A stretch of DNA of 64,000 bases from CAVONB01 sp963697205 (GCA_963697205.1 CAVONB010000001.1:111685-175684); one strand, 5' to 3'; shown: positions 1 to 10,790, counted from the first letter of the stretch. Notes: generated by a model from the letters alone, not told the origin. Numbers and translations: made by a program.

Positions 1-84
1 GGGACGCTGGTGGTGCTGGGCAGCTTTTCGCCGCTGACGCTGGCGCTCAATTACGGGTTCGCCGATTTGATGGCGTGGCGCTGA
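1..84 (+). CDS. 3' end of a gene, product unknown (partial)
   Basis: Only the last 27 codons are inside the window, read in frame 1 and ending at a TGA at 82-84. The visible tail is largely hydrophobic and ends in MAWR, which would fit the C-terminus of a membrane protein, but too little is present to name a family. The next gene lies on the opposite strand and converges on it, with 46 bases between the stops. Confidence 0.5.
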   Translation, partial: GTLVVLGSFSPLTLALNYGFADLMAWR

Positions 85-130
85 GGCGACGGCGTCGTGG
101 GCCGCGATCAGGTGAGATTGCGCTCAGGCC

Positions 131-1195
131 TCAGCGGCTCTTGCCCATGCCGCGTTCCAGGCGCCACATCTCCTCCTCGACGCGGATGTCGGCGAGGATG
201 CGGTCGATCAGCAGGCAGGTGCGCTTGAACAGGTCCGAGCCGCGCCGGTAGTCGGCTGGCGCGAAGAAGTCGATGCGCCCGGCCTTGAACAGGTCGATGC
301 ACTTCGCCTTCGGCCTTGCCCGGCGGATGGACGGCGATCGCGTGGCCGCCGTTCTTGCGCATCACCGCCATCGACGGCACGTCGGTGTCGCCGTCGCCGA
401 AGTAGATCATGTTGGAGAACGGGATCGGCCGCTCGCCTTCGGGCATGTGCTCGTTGATGTTCTCGCCGAGGTCCTCGACGCCCTTGTTGATGCGGAACAG
501 GTACTGCGTCTTGCCGGTGTCGGTGATGACGCGCTTCGGAAACGGCAGGTCGTAGGCGTCGAACCAGTATTCGGAGGCGAACACGTTGTGGAAGCGGTGG
601 TAGATCGGCGTGCCTTCGATGATCTCGGTCAGGCCCGACGAGATGAGATAGTGGCGCAGCGTGACGCCGTGGCTTTCCGCGCGCAGCTTGACGTAGTCCT
701 CGATGTCGTCGAACCAGGTCTCGACGCCGGGGAACAGCTCGACGTCGCGGCCCTGCGCGACGAGATCCTCGCGGTCGATCCGGACGCCGCGCGTCCTTCG
801 CCTTCTTGTACATCAGGTGCATGTAGGTGATCAGGCGGATCGGCGCCCTGCGCTGCGCGCGACACGGTTCGATTCCGCCCAGAACTGCGTCGGCGTCGAC
901 GCCGATCTTCGGCAGGAACGGCGTATTCCTGCATCGGCCGCGGCGACAGCGTGCCGTCGAAGTCGTAGACGAGCGCGATCGTCTTCTTGGTGAAGGTCGG
1001 CTTGGCCGCGGCGGCTGCAGATTTGCCGGCCGTTTTGCTTGCTTTTGCGGGTTTACGCGCCTTGGCGCTGGTGTGAGCACCTGTCTGAGGCCTGGCGTGT
1101 GCGCGACCGGTCTCGTCATGCTCTTTGGCGTTAGAGCGGCCCTCTGCGGCAGCGCGCGCGCGTCCGGCGATACGGTCGTTCAGTCGTTCGGCCAT
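131..1195 (-). pseudogene. HAD-superfamily hydrolase, frameshifted
   Basis: The start ATG is at 1195-1193. A lysine/alanine-rich N-terminal stretch of about 60 residues is followed by the HAD motif I YDFDGTL, which carries the nucleophile aspartate and the general acid. The C-terminal part holds GDGDTDVPSM, the HAD acidic motif for metal binding. The protein can only be followed by changing frame several times: near 930, near 870-890, near 795 and near 315. After the last change the frame ends ...RGMGKSR with a TGA at 131-133. Peptide in every frame still reads as coherent protein, so the breaks look recent or technical. Family knowledge suggests a phosphatase; the substrate is unknown. It precedes the liv transporter cluster on the same strand but is not obviously part of it. 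Confidence 0.75.
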
Positions 1196-1427
1196 GGAGG
1201 TTCCCCGCGACAGTGACGATAGGGGCACTCCGGATGCCCAGGTTGCGTCGACATGAGCGGCGCTTCGGATGCCCACACAGCATCCGCGCCTGAGTGGCAC
1301 CTTCAACCGATTCGGGTGGCGGGAAAATGGTCGCGTTTGCCGACGGCGGGCGTTGTCACCGGCCGCGCTGGGGATGGCGCGTGTGCGGCGGGGCGGGGGG
1401 CGGCTGCGGCTGGCGTGGCCGGCGGCG

Positions 1428-2129
<702 letters not shown>

Positions 2130-2132
2130 GGC

Positions 2133-2933
2133 TCACGCAGTCCCCAGGTAGACGTCGCGCACTTTCTGGCTGGAGCGGATCTGCTCCACCGGGCCGGCTT
2201 CGAGAATGGCGCCGAAATGCAGGACGGAGATGTGGTTGGCGACGTCGAACACGACGTCCATGTCGTGCTCGATCAGCAGGATCGCGAGGGCGGGATCGAG
2301 CTTGTTCAGGAACTCGGTCATCTCGCGCGACTCGCCTTCTGACAAGCCTGCGGCGGGCTCGTCGAGCAGCAGGATCTTTGGGTCGCTGGCGAGGCCGAGG
2401 ATGATCTCGAGTTGGCGCTGCTCGCCGTGGGAGAGATAGCGGACCTCGGTGTCGCGACGGTCTAGGAAGCTTGCCTGCTCGAGCAGGTGATCGGCCTTGT
2501 CCATCACCTCGCTATACGATGTGAGCGTGCGCCACATGACGAATTTCGAAGTCTTGAGGCCGGTGATGGCGAGCAGCACGTTGTCGAGCACGGTGAGCCT
2601 TGGAAAGAGGCTGGTGATCTGAAAGGTTCGGGCCATGCCAAGGGCGGTGCGACGGTGGCTTGGCCAGTTCGTCACCTTCTCTCCGAACAGCAGGATGTCT
2701 CCGGACGTCGGCGGGAAGATGCCGGTGATCTGATTGAAGAGCGTGGTCTTGCCGGCGCCATTGGGCCCGATCACGGCCTGACGCTCGCCGGGCATGACGC
2801 GCAGGTTGACGTTGCGCGTCGCCTGCAGGCCGCCGAAGCTCTTGCACAGGTCGCGCAACTCCAGCGCGGCGGCCGGCTGTCCGGAGGCCGGCGGGGACGG
2901 CGCGGGGGCTGGGGGCGTCTTCGTTTCGGTCAT
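2133..2933 (-). CDS. livG: Branched-chain amino-acid type ABC transporter ATPase LivG
   Basis: This 266-residue ATPase is the partner of LivF. An N-terminal extension of about 20 proline/alanine-rich residues precedes the core. Walker A GPNGAGKT is at about 56-63, the signature appears in the LivG-typical form YLSHGEQRQLEI, and Walker B reads LLLDEPAAGL. The C-terminal helix region typical of LivG (ISVLHFGAILEAGP...) is present. It sits between the periplasmic binding protein and livF in the same transcription direction, so the set encodes a complete importer with two ATPases and two permeases. Confidence 0.95.
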   Translation of the reverse strand: MTETKTPPAPAPSPPASGQPAAALELRDLCKSFGGLQATRNVNLRVMPGERQAVIGPNGAGKTTLFNQITGIFPPTSGDILLFGEKVTNWPSHRRTALGMARTFQITSLFPRLTVLDNVLLAITGLKTSKFVMWRTLTSYSEVMDKADHLLEQASFLDRRDTEVRYLSHGEQRQLEIILGLASDPKILLLDEPAAGLSEGESREMTEFLNKLDPALAILLIEHDMDVVFDVANHISVLHFGAILEAGPVEQIRSSQKVRDVYLGTA

Positions 2934-3041
2934 CGCGTCCTGCTTCTCGTCGGCGCGTCGCGCACGGGGGACTTGGGCGTGATGGGAGGCTGCCGGGCGA
3001 GGGTGGTGTGATCAGCCTCGCCCGGTGTGGTCTCAGCGTGC

Positions 3042-4302
3042 TCAGCAACCGTCGCAGGGCGGGAAGTTGCGGTTATAGACCGGTTGGGCGAGGAACTTCT
3101 CCTTGCCGTAGGTCCAGAACTGGCTGACGTTCGGATAGGTCTTGACGACCGTGTTCCAGAGCTCTTCCTTCTCGTAGCCGAACAACTTCTTCTTCTCGAC
3201 CTTCTTGATGTAGACGTTCTGGATGGGATTGCGCATGTCGTCGAACGACACCGGACCGCGGATGGTGTCGAACTTCATCGCCGACAGATCTTTGACGAAG
3301 TCCTCGGGCCCCTTGAATTTGCCGCCCCACTTCTTCATCACCTCGTGGATCATGAGGCCCGTCGTGTAGTTGCTCTCCGAGTAGTAGGAGGGCACCTTGC
3401 CGTACTTGGTGCGGTACTTCTTGACGAAGGCGATGTTCTTGGGCGTGTCGAGCGCCGCCGAGTAATGCAACGACGACACGTCGCCGATGACGCCGTCGTC
3501 CATGAACGGGAGCACGAACTCGTCATAGCTCGTGCCGCCACCGAGCAGCGGCAACTTGATACCGGCCGCGCGCACCTGCTTTGGGAACTGCAGCGGCATC
3601 GGACCGACCATCAGCGTGAAGATGGCGTCGGCGTCCTTCTTGAAGCCGGGGATGTAGGGTGCGAAATCGACCGTGCCGATCGGTGGCCAGACCTTCTGGA
3701 CGACCTTGCCGCCGCAATCCTCGAACACCTTCTGGAAGCCGCCCACCATCTCGTAGCCGAAGGCGTAGTCGGCGGCGACGGTGATGACTTTCTTGTAGCC
3801 CTGTTCGCAGGCCCATTGTCCGAGCGGGTGGCTTGTCTGCGAACTCGTCCAGCTGTTGCGGATGAGGTAGGGGTACTGCTTGAGCTGGCGCTGAAGTCAG
3901 GTCGTCGGCCGCCGGGATGGAGACGAGATAGACGACCTTCTCACGGGTGGAGATGGGCGCGAGCGCGTAGCCGACTGAGGCCAGCACGCCGCCGACGAGG
4001 AGGTGCACCTTGTCCTGGCGGATCAACTTCTCCGCCTTGAGCACGGCGACAGGCGGCTTGCCCTGATCGTCCTCGACGATCAGCTTGACCTTGGCGCCGC
4101 CGAAGTCGTTTTTCGCCTCCTCCAGATACATCTGGATGCCGTTGACCATGTCCTTGCCGGTGGCGGCGAGGGGGCCGGTCACCGTGGCGATGAACCCGAT
4201 GCGCAGTTCCTCCTGCGCGCGGGCCTCCTGCGACCCGAGCGTCAGCCCGAGTGCCGCGGCGCCGGCGAGTGCCGTTGCCGTGAACTTTTTCAGGTGCTTC
4301 AT
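3042..4302 (-). CDS. Periplasmic binding protein of the Liv-type ABC transporter, one frameshift
   Basis: The start ATG at 4302 has an AGAGGAAG ribosome site. Residues 1-29 form a Sec signal peptide (MKHLKKFTATALAGAAALGL, then an ARA cleavage region). The mature part starts EELRIGFIATVTGPLAATG, the usual opening of type I periplasmic binding proteins for branched-chain amino acids. After DDLTS the frame shifts by one base near 3890 and the protein continues without loss (QLKQYPYLIRNSWTSS...) to its stop at 3042. Total length is about 420 residues, normal for the family. The ligand is not identifiable. The single-base break is most simply a sequence error, because all of the protein is present in two frames. 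Confidence 0.88.
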
Positions 4303-4372
4303 GGGCGTCTTCCTCTCGTTACCAAAGGGTTGTCACGTGCCCCCAGCCCGGTTCCCCGAGCCTCAATTCCCG

Positions 4373-5374
4373 TCAGTGTCCGGATTGCGCCGCCGCCGGC
4401 TTGCCGGCCGGAGCAGCGTCCGGCTGGCCCGCGAGCCAGGCGCGGATGCGGGCCGGCAATCCCATCAGACCGGTCGGCAGATAGAGGATGGTCAAAATGT
4501 AGGCGATGCCGAGCACGTACTGCCACCACCAGATGACGGTGCTCAGATACTCGCGCATTGCCAGGACCGCTGCGCAGCCCAGCACCGGTCCGATCAGGGT
4601 TCCCGCGCCGCCGAGCACCACCATCAATAGCGCGTCGACCGACATCGTGATGACGACGTCCTCGGGGCTGATGATGCCGTTGACATAGGCCCAGAGCACG
4701 CCGGCGAGGCCACCGAAGGCGCCGGCGATGACGAAGGCGATGTATTTGTGGAGCCAGACGTTGTAGCCGAGGATGCTCATGCGCAAGTCGCGCTCGCGGA
4801 TACCTTTCAGGCTCGCGCCGAAAGGCGAGCGGGTGAGCATGTAAAGCACGCCGAGGGCTGCGGTGAAGAACGCGAAGCAGACATAGAACAGCGTCACGTC
4901 GTGCGACAGGTCGAGCCCCCAGAATTTCGGTTTGGTCGGCATGTTGATGCCATTGTCGCCGCCGGTCAGCGAGTTCCAGCGATAAGCCAGGCCCCACACG
5001 CACTGGCCGAGCGCCAGCGTGATCATGAGGAAGTAGGTGCCGGTCGCGCGGATCGCGAAGAGACCGAAGAAGGCTGCCAGCAAGCCGCCGCAGATCATGC
5101 CGAGGGGCACGACGAGCCAGAATGTTCCGTCGAGGCCGAGACCGTAGCGGGTGGCCAGAATGCCTGCGAGGTAGGCGCCGACGCCGAGGTAGGCGGCGTG
5201 GCCGAGGGAAGCGAGGCCGGTGTAGCCGAGCAGGATATCGAGGCTCATCGCCAGGATCGAGAACACCAGCACGCGCGTCGCCAACAGCATGATGAACGAC
5301 GAGGTGAACGGCACCGCAACGGCCACGAGGGCCAAAAGCGCAAGAACGATGAGGACTTTCTGGCGGTTTGTCAT
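4373..5374 (-). CDS. livM: Branched-chain amino-acid type ABC permease LivM
   Basis: This 333-residue polytopic inner-membrane permease begins with a hydrophobic segment (VLIVLALLALVAVAVPF). It contains the LivM landmark LLGYTGLASLGHAAYLGVGAY, and its later part runs through the ABC-coupling region up to a hydrophilic tail ending AAQSGH. It pairs with LivH to form the channel. The start at 5374 is six bases downstream of the LivH stop, which indicates translational coupling. The C-terminal tail is alanine/proline-rich and longer than strictly needed. Confidence 0.95.
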   Translation of the reverse strand: MTNRQKVLIVLALLALVAVAVPFTSSFIMLLATRVLVFSILAMSLDILLGYTGLASLGHAAYLGVGAYLAGILATRYGLGLDGTFWLVVPLGMICGGLLAAFFGLFAIRATGTYFLMITLALGQCVWGLAYRWNSLTGGDNGINMPTKPKFWGLDLSHDVTLFYVCFAFFTAALGVLYMLTRSPFGASLKGIRERDLRMSILGYNVWLHKYIAFVIAGAFGGLAGVLWAYVNGIISPEDVVITMSVDALLMVVLGGAGTLIGPVLGCAAVLAMREYLSTVIWWWQYVLGIAYILTILYLPTGLMGLPARIRAWLAGQPDAAPAGKPAAAQSGH

Positions 5375-5380
5375 TCGTCC

Positions 5381-6241
5381 TCACTCCCGCCCGAAGAGGC
5401 CGGTCGGCTTCCACGCCAGGATCAGCGCCATCGGCGCATAGAGCGTGAAATACGAGATTTCGGGGAACAGCGCCTTGCCCAGGTTGTCGGCGAGGCCAAC
5501 GACGAGAGCACCGACGGCGGCGCCGCCAAGGCTGCCCATGCCGCCGATTATGACGACGGCGAAGGCGATGGGCAGGATCTGGAAGTCGAGACCGGGATAG
5601 ATGCCGAGAAAGGCGCCGCCGATGACGCCGCCGAGTGCGGCCAGGAAAGCGCCGAGGCCGAAGATGAGCATGGAGATGCTCGAGGTATCGATGCCGACGC
5701 CACGGGCCATCTGCGCATCGTCGACCGTGGCACGCACCTTGGCGCCGAGGCGTGTGCGCTCCATCGCGAGCCACAGCGTGAGACCGATCACGGTCGCGAT
5801 GACGATCATGAAGATCCGGTAGATCGGCATGTAGAGGTCGCCGATCCTGAGCGTGCCGCCCAGCCAATCGGGCGGCTTGATGTCCATGTTCTCACCGCCC
5901 CAGATGTCGAGCGCGGCCTGCTGGAAGAGGAAGGCGAAGCCGACGGTCAGCAGCACCTGGCGAAGGGTGTCGGTGCCGAGCTGGCGGAGGAAGACGCGCT
6001 CCATCAGCATGCCGAGCAGGCCGACGACGATCGCTGCAACGGGGATGGCGAGGAGCCAGGAACCGGTGATCCAGATGACGGTGAGAGCGACGTAGCCGCC
6101 GAGAAGAAAGTAGGAGCCGTGCGCGAGATTGACGATGCGCATGACGCCGAAGATCAACGACAATCCACCGCCCAGAAGAAACAGCAACGCGCCGTATGAA
6201 ATGCCGTTGAAGATCTGGGTCAGCCAGAAATTAAGCGTCAC
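5381..6241 (-). CDS. livH: Branched-chain amino-acid type ABC permease LivH
   Basis: This 286-residue permease has repeated hydrophobic segments and the LivH signature SLIFGVMRIVNLAHGSYFLLGGY near its N-terminus. The conserved GGMGSLGGAAVGALVVG lies toward the end. The best start is a GTG at 6241-6239 preceded by a strong AAGGGGGAT ribosome site. It is the first gene of the transporter set, with a 135-base gap to the upstream oxidoreductase gene on the same strand, so a promoter may lie in 6242-6376. Confidence 0.94.
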   Translation of the reverse strand: MTLNFWLTQIFNGISYGALLFLLGGGLSLIFGVMRIVNLAHGSYFLLGGYVALTVIWITGSWLLAIPVAAIVVGLLGMLMERVFLRQLGTDTLRQVLLTVGFAFLFQQAALDIWGGENMDIKPPDWLGGTLRIGDLYMPIYRIFMIVIATVIGLTLWLAMERTRLGAKVRATVDDAQMARGVGIDTSSISMLIFGLGAFLAALGGVIGGAFLGIYPGLDFQILPIAFAVVIIGGMGSLGGAAVGALVVGLADNLGKALFPEISYFTLYAPMALILAWKPTGLFGRE

Positions 6242-6376
6242 GCATCCCCCTTATTGCGAACAGTGTCGCCAAGTCAGTCTGCCGTGCACTCGATATGTCG
6301 TCGAAGCCTAGCCGAGCGCCGTGAGCCCTACAAGTCCATGTTGCGGGCAGCTGCTGCCCGGAAGTTCATCATCCGC

Positions 6377-7276
6377 CTACGGTGTCCGGCCGATGCCTGC
6401 CATCGCGCGACTGACGGCAGCGACGGAAGCGGGATCATGATCGGCATGTCCCGTCGACATCGCGGCGGCGTAGAGCGACTTCACCGCGTTGAGGACGGGT
6501 GTGGGACATTCGAGTGCATCTGCGAAGGCGGAGATGGTGGCGCAGTCCTTCATCAGGATCGCAGTGCGCGCGGAGATGTTGGGACCGTCGTAGCTGTCGG
6601 CGACCATCATCGGGCCTCGCAAATGCAGCATGCGCGAGTCGGCGGCGCCGGCCTTGGCCATGTCGAGGACCTGCTGGGGATCGAGGCCCGACTTGATGCC
6701 AAGGGCGATCGCCTCTCCGGCGGCGGCGACGTGGATGGCGACCAGGTGGTTGGTGACGAGCTTCATGCGGGTGCCGTTGCCGAGCGGGCCGACGTGCTCT
6801 GCCTTGCGTGCGAACCGGGCGAAGACGGACATCGCGGGATCGGCCAGGGTGCGATCGCCGCTGACGAAGACGACGAGATCCTTGGTCAGCGCCTGGGTGC
6901 CGGTGCCGCTGACCGGGCAGTCCAGCATGGTGTGGCCGGCGGCCTGGAGGCGGCGGGCAGCTTGGAGCTTCGTCTCCAGATCGAAAGTGCCCATCTCGAC
7001 GATCGTGCGCGGTGGGGCGCCTGAGGCGGCGATGCGCGCCACGACGTCGTCGAGGGCCTTCGGGGAGGGGACGACGACGAGGACGATTTCAGCGGCTCGG
7101 GCAACGGCGGCGGCATCGTCGACGACGGTGGCGCCGGCTGCGCGGGCGCGCTCACCGCAGGCCGGATCGATATCACAGCCGACGACGGGAGAGCCGGAGT
7201 CGATGAGATGGCGGCAGAAGGTGCCGCCCATGATGCCGAGACCAACGATTCCGACGGGGCCTGGAGAGGTCGACAT
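6377..7276 (-). CDS. NAD(P)-dependent oxidoreductase, 3-hydroxyisobutyrate dehydrogenase family
   Basis: Starting at the ATG at 7276, the 299-residue protein opens with a dinucleotide-binding loop VGLGIMGGTF. It carries the family landmark LDCPVSGTGTQAL, a variant of DAPVSGG, and a catalytic-lysine region GNGTRMKLVTNHLVA. Family members oxidise beta-hydroxyacids such as 3-hydroxyisobutyrate, tartronate semialdehyde or related compounds with NAD+ or NADP+. The gene precedes the Liv-type transporter in the same direction, so it may act on a compound brought in by it. An upstream in-frame extension exists but lacks good codon character. Confidence 0.88.
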   Translation of the reverse strand: MSTSPGPVGIVGLGIMGGTFCRHLIDSGSPVVGCDIDPACGERARAAGATVVDDAAAVARAAEIVLVVVPSPKALDDVVARIAASGAPPRTIVEMGTFDLETKLQAARRLQAAGHTMLDCPVSGTGTQALTKDLVVFVSGDRTLADPAMSVFARFARKAEHVGPLGNGTRMKLVTNHLVAIHVAAAGEAIALGIKSGLDPQQVLDMAKAGAADSRMLHLRGPMMVADSYDGPNISARTAILMKDCATISAFADALECPTPVLNAVKSLYAAAMSTGHADHDPASVAAVSRAMAGIGRTP

Positions 7277-7354
7277 TAGTTCGTCCTTTCGTGATCGCGG
7301 TGCGTATGCGTCGCCGATGGCTTCATGGTTGCGGCCCGGGGAAGGCGCGACGGC

Positions 7355-7381
7355 AAAACGGCCGCATTGCGCGGCCGTTTC
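7355..7381 (-). terminator. Rho-independent terminator of the cupin gene
   Basis: A perfect 10-bp stem (7356-7365 with 7371-7380) encloses a five-base loop. On the minus strand it is followed by GTTTTG. It begins about 30 bases after the cupin stop, so it should end that transcript ahead of the oxidoreductase gene. Confidence 0.75.
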
Positions 7382-7409
7382 CGTCTGTTCCACGACGTCT
7401 TTTTGGTGG

Positions 7410-7886
7410 TCAGGCCTTGCCGAGATAGCGGTTGAGCTGAGCCTGCCACTTCGGGCCCCAGTCGTCGCCGAGCTGGTCGGTGATGGAGCCATCCTGGTCG
7501 AAGAACTTGTTGGGGATCTGGAACATGGCGATCATCAGGCCGCCGTCGGGACAGTAGGCGGCGTGGCGGGAGCCGGCCGGACGCCAGATGAAATTGCCGG
7601 CGGTGCATTCCATGCCCTTGTCGGGGCCTTCCTTGTCGACCAGGCGGCCTTCCAGCATGTAGGTCTGCTCGATGAGGACGTGCTCGTGGTCGGGCAACTC
7701 GGCGCCCGGGTCCATCTTCAGCATGATTGTGGCGAGGCCGCTGTCGCGATCGACGAGCAGCGTCTTCGCGTAGCACCCCTTGTAGCGGATCGGCACCCAC
7801 TCGAGTTCGTCGACGTTGACGAGGCGCGAGGCCTTGGGGCCGAGCCCTTCGTGCTTCTTGGCTCCGGGCGTGAAGGCGGTGGTCAT
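7410..7886 (-). CDS. Cupin-domain protein (dioxygenase / ChrR-like cupin)
   Basis: The ATG at 7886 has a clear AGGAGG ribosome site and gives 158 residues; a longer open frame upstream has no good start. The cupin metal-binding signature is visible as LPDHEHVLIEQTYMLEGRL (His, His, Glu), with a second half at SRHAAY. Such small cupins bind Fe, Mn or Zn and act as dioxygenases, isomerases or sensors. The closest look is to the ChrR-like cupins and 2,4'-dihydroxyacetophenone-dioxygenase-type proteins. The gene is monocistronic, with a terminator just after its stop. Confidence 0.85.
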   Translation of the reverse strand: MTTAFTPGAKKHEGLGPKASRLVNVDELEWVPIRYKGCYAKTLLVDRDSGLATIMLKMDPGAELPDHEHVLIEQTYMLEGRLVDKEGPDKGMECTAGNFIWRPAGSRHAAYCPDGGLMIAMFQIPNKFFDQDGSITDQLGDDWGPKWQAQLNRYLGKA

Positions 7887-8387
7887 GAGGCTCCTCCTGT
7901 TTGCCGGGGCGCGGTACGCGCGGTGCGCGCGGCCCGCGCCGGCGGTCGATGCCTGTGGCGGTCGCAGTTCGACCTTCGAAATTATGGGTCTTGCGACCAT
8001 TCCAGCATCGCGCCGCGGTGGCGGCAAGTGGTCTTCGCGGGCCTTCTCAGGCGGCGCGCAGATCTACTGGCGGCGAGCGTCGCGCTGGCACGGGCGGGCG
8101 GTGGCTGGCGTAGTCTCTGGGTTTACCGGTGCTGAATGGCGCTGGTGATCAGATGTCGTTGTTTTCCCGTTTCGGCCTGACAATGGTGCATTGCACGGGT
8201 GGCGCGGCGTTCGATCGACATGTGGCCAGGTGGCAACTGGCATGGGGGAATGGTGCGCGACGCGATGGTGAAAAATGCCGTTTTCCTTATGAGTGCTGTT
8301 CAGGGCTTTGGTCCGCGCGTGCGCCAAAGTACTGCGCCGTGTGCGTAGCAGGCGTGCAGTTTGTGGATGGGTCCTAGGAGTCTACCA
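7887..8387. other. Divergent intergenic region
   Basis: These 500 bases separate the leftward cupin gene from the rightward DUF2235 gene. No ORF in it looks real. It holds the near-palindrome GTGCATTGCAC at 8186-8196, which shares TGCATTGC with the motif in front of ecm. No other structure was recognised. Confidence 0.5.
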
Positions 8388-10790
8388 GTGTCGACGAACC
8401 GTCCTTCCGTGCACTTGGACTCGCCGGCACAGCTAAGTATCCGCAAAGGATCCAAGGCCGGTCCGCTCGCGCTCCTGGTGGTCACGATTTTCCTATTCGT
8501 GCTGTATGCGCTGCCGACCGGCATGGGACAGCTTGCGACCGGGCTGGGGCTGAGCGATGGGCCCGACAAGCTGCCGAAGCTGACTGAGATCGAGCGGATC
8601 CTGAGCAGCGACGCAGAACCCTACAAGACCAAGCGCGAGAGTTTGCGGCAGCGGGTTAGCTCGTTCGGCGTTTGGCAGTCCGTGACGCAGATCGGGTTGC
8701 CGCTGGTCAAAGTCTACCTCGATCAACTCGCGAAAGATTTCGGCGACATTGCGCGCAGCTCCGTGCGCACGGTTGGCGTACTCGGGTTGTTTTCGCTCAT
8801 TCCCGGCATCGCGGGGTTGATCTATCGACGGAATTTCCTGATCTGGTTTCTGGCGTCGTTCGCCATCCTTCTGGGGATCAATGCGTCCGGCGTGTTCGGC
8901 TCGATTGCCGGCGCCGCGCCGATGCCGGGATCGGGCGCGATCTTCTACTTCCTATTGTCGCAAGTCTTCCTTCTGGTGCTGGCGTATCGGCTGCGGCGCC
9001 ATTCCCAAGGCTCGAGCCTGTTGCCGTCGCGATTGCATAACTGGGGGCTGACCGCGCTGTTGGTGTTCATCGGCGTGGCGTGTTGGCAGGGTTGGGGCCC
9101 AGGCTACAGGGTGGTCACCAAGGCGGCGGGCCAAGCGGCAACAGTGGGGACATCAACTGCACCTGCTGCGACGCCCGCGGGTGTCCCGGCAGCTGTGGGC
9201 GCGTCGACGCCTGATGGTGTGACGCGCGATGCTGCGACGCCGGGTGCGACTGCTGGCGCTGAGACGCCGGGTGTGCCGGCGGCGACAACCGGGGCGGTGC
9301 GCAGCTGGATCTGGGGCTTCCTGGGTAGCGGGCTGACCGGCTGGATCTACAAGTGGGAGTTCATCCTGATCGGGCTACCGCTGATCTACACGCTGTTGCG
9401 CAATTCCGGCGCGTGGACCGCGAAGGCACGCAAGAATATCGTCATCTGTCTCGACGGGACGAGCAACACGCCCGACCAGATGGAGATGGGCTTCCTGGCG
9501 CAGACGAACGTCTACAAGCTGTTCCGAGCCGTCAAGGCCGACAAGCGGGGCATGTTTGTGCCGATCGGCCAGTTCGACGCGTCGCTGTGCAAGACGTACG
9601 GGGGAAAGCAGATTTCGCTCTATTACGCGGGCGTCGGCAACAAGTACGACAGCGACCCGGTGTTGCAGACACTGGGCATGGCCACGGGCATGGGCGCGGG
9701 CGACATCGTCGAGCGGGCCTATCTCGATCTCGTTCGCGTTTACAAGCCGGGCGACCGCGTCTTCATCTTCGGTTTCAGCCGCGGCGCGGCGATCTCGCGG
9801 CTGCTGGCGCGCACGATCGACGCGCGCGGAGCACCGCGGTCGGTGTGGACTTTGCGGTTATTCGGCAAGCACAGGACGATCTGGTCGTCGCGACGGCGCA
9901 ATCGGGTGGCGATCGACGTGCTGGGCTGCTGGGATACGGTCGGATCGTTCGGCGTGGCCAAGACGATCGCCGGCATCAACTTCCAGCAGCTCAACATGTT
10001 CAAGGACCTCACGGTCCCCGACAACGTCGCGCAGGCCTATCACATGGTGGCGCTCGACGAGCAGCGCGCGGAGTTCGAGCCGACGCTGATGGATCCCGAT
10101 CCGATCCGGCCGGAGCGTATCGTGGAGGTCTGGTTCAGCGGCGATCACGCCAATATCGGTGGCGGCTGGGCGACGGACAAACTCTCCGACGTGACGCTCG
10201 ATTTCCTGTTGCGGCGGATCAGCAGCGGCTATGCGCCGAGCTTGCCGGATCGCGGGGGCGCGGCGGCAGGTAACGAAGCAGTCGGGAGCGAGGCGGTCGG
10301 AAGCGGGGCTGTCGGAAGCGAAGATTGGGGCATCTACCTTTCGGCCAAGAAGGTGCGCAAGGACGACCCGGCCGCCGACGACTACGAGGGCGGTGTGCTG
10401 CTGGTCGATCCCGATCCGCTCGGCCAGGTGCGCAGCTGGTTCAGCAATCTCTACAACTACCGGCCGCGCCGTCTGCCGCTGCACGCCGTGATTTCCGATA
10501 CGGTGTTCGAGCGAATGACGCAGTCGATGCCCGTCTATGCGCCGCAGAGCCTGTTCGAGCTCAACGATGCGCTCGATGCCAAGCGCGATCACATCGAGGC
10601 GAAGGTGGACAAGCTCACCGAGACGAACTCTCTCACCGATGACGAGCGGCGGCAGGTGCTGGAATTCAAGAGCAGGCTCAGGCTGTCGCGGTTCAAGGAC
10701 TACTGGAGTGCGCTTGTGGCCGCTCGCGCGCCGCAAAGCAGCGCGCGCGTGCTGTCGAACGAGACAGTGGCGGCGGCGGCGAAGGCGTGA
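8388..10790 (+). CDS. Membrane-anchored DUF2235-domain alpha/beta hydrolase
   Basis: The best start is the GTG at 8388: AGGAG at 8376-8380 lies seven bases upstream. An in-frame ATG at 8361 lacks a ribosome site. The 800-residue protein has an N-terminal half with several membrane segments (about residues 20-40, 130-150, 160-180, 190-210, 220-240). An Ala/Thr/Pro/Gly-rich linker (about 255-300) and another hydrophobic segment follow. The DUF2235 hydrolase domain starts at NIVICLDGTSNTPDQ and carries the nucleophile elbow GFSRGA near residues 461-466. A short 15-base repeat encodes VGSEA-like units near 630. DUF2235 includes phospholipase effectors of type VI secretion, but no secretion genes are nearby and the membrane domain argues for a resident protein. 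Substrate unknown. Confidence 0.85.
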   Translation: MSTNRPSVHLDSPAQLSIRKGSKAGPLALLVVTIFLFVLYALPTGMGQLATGLGLSDGPDKLPKLTEIERILSSDAEPYKTKRESLRQRVSSFGVWQSVTQIGLPLVKVYLDQLAKDFGDIARSSVRTVGVLGLFSLIPGIAGLIYRRNFLIWFLASFAILLGINASGVFGSIAGAAPMPGSGAIFYFLLSQVFLLVLAYRLRRHSQGSSLLPSRLHNWGLTALLVFIGVACWQGWGPGYRVVTKAAGQAATVGTSTAPAATPAGVPAAVGASTPDGVTRDAATPGATAGAETPGVPAATTGAVRSWIWGFLGSGLTGWIYKWEFILIGLPLIYTLLRNSGAWTAKARKNIVICLDGTSNTPDQMEMGFLAQTNVYKLFRAVKADKRGMFVPIGQFDASLCKTYGGKQISLYYAGVGNKYDSDPVLQTLGMATGMGAGDIVERAYLDLVRVYKPGDRVFIFGFSRGAAISRLLARTIDARGAPRSVWTLRLFGKHRTIWSSRRRNRVAIDVLGCWDTVGSFGVAKTIAGINFQQLNMFKDLTVPDNVAQAYHMVALDEQRAEFEPTLMDPDPIRPERIVEVWFSGDHANIGGGWATDKLSDVTLDFLLRRISSGYAPSLPDRGGAAAGNEAVGSEAVGSGAVGSEDWGIYLSAKKVRKDDPAADDYEGGVLLVDPDPLGQVRSWFSNLYNYRPRRLPLHAVISDTVFERMTQSMPVYAPQSLFELNDALDAKRDHIEAKVDKLTETNSLTDDERRQVLEFKSRLRLSRFKDYWSALVAARAPQSSARVLSNETVAAAAKA

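Noticed and set aside
8388..10790. Type VI secretion effector call for the DUF2235 protein
   Set aside because: No vgrG, hcp, PAAR or immunity gene nearby and the protein has many membrane segments.
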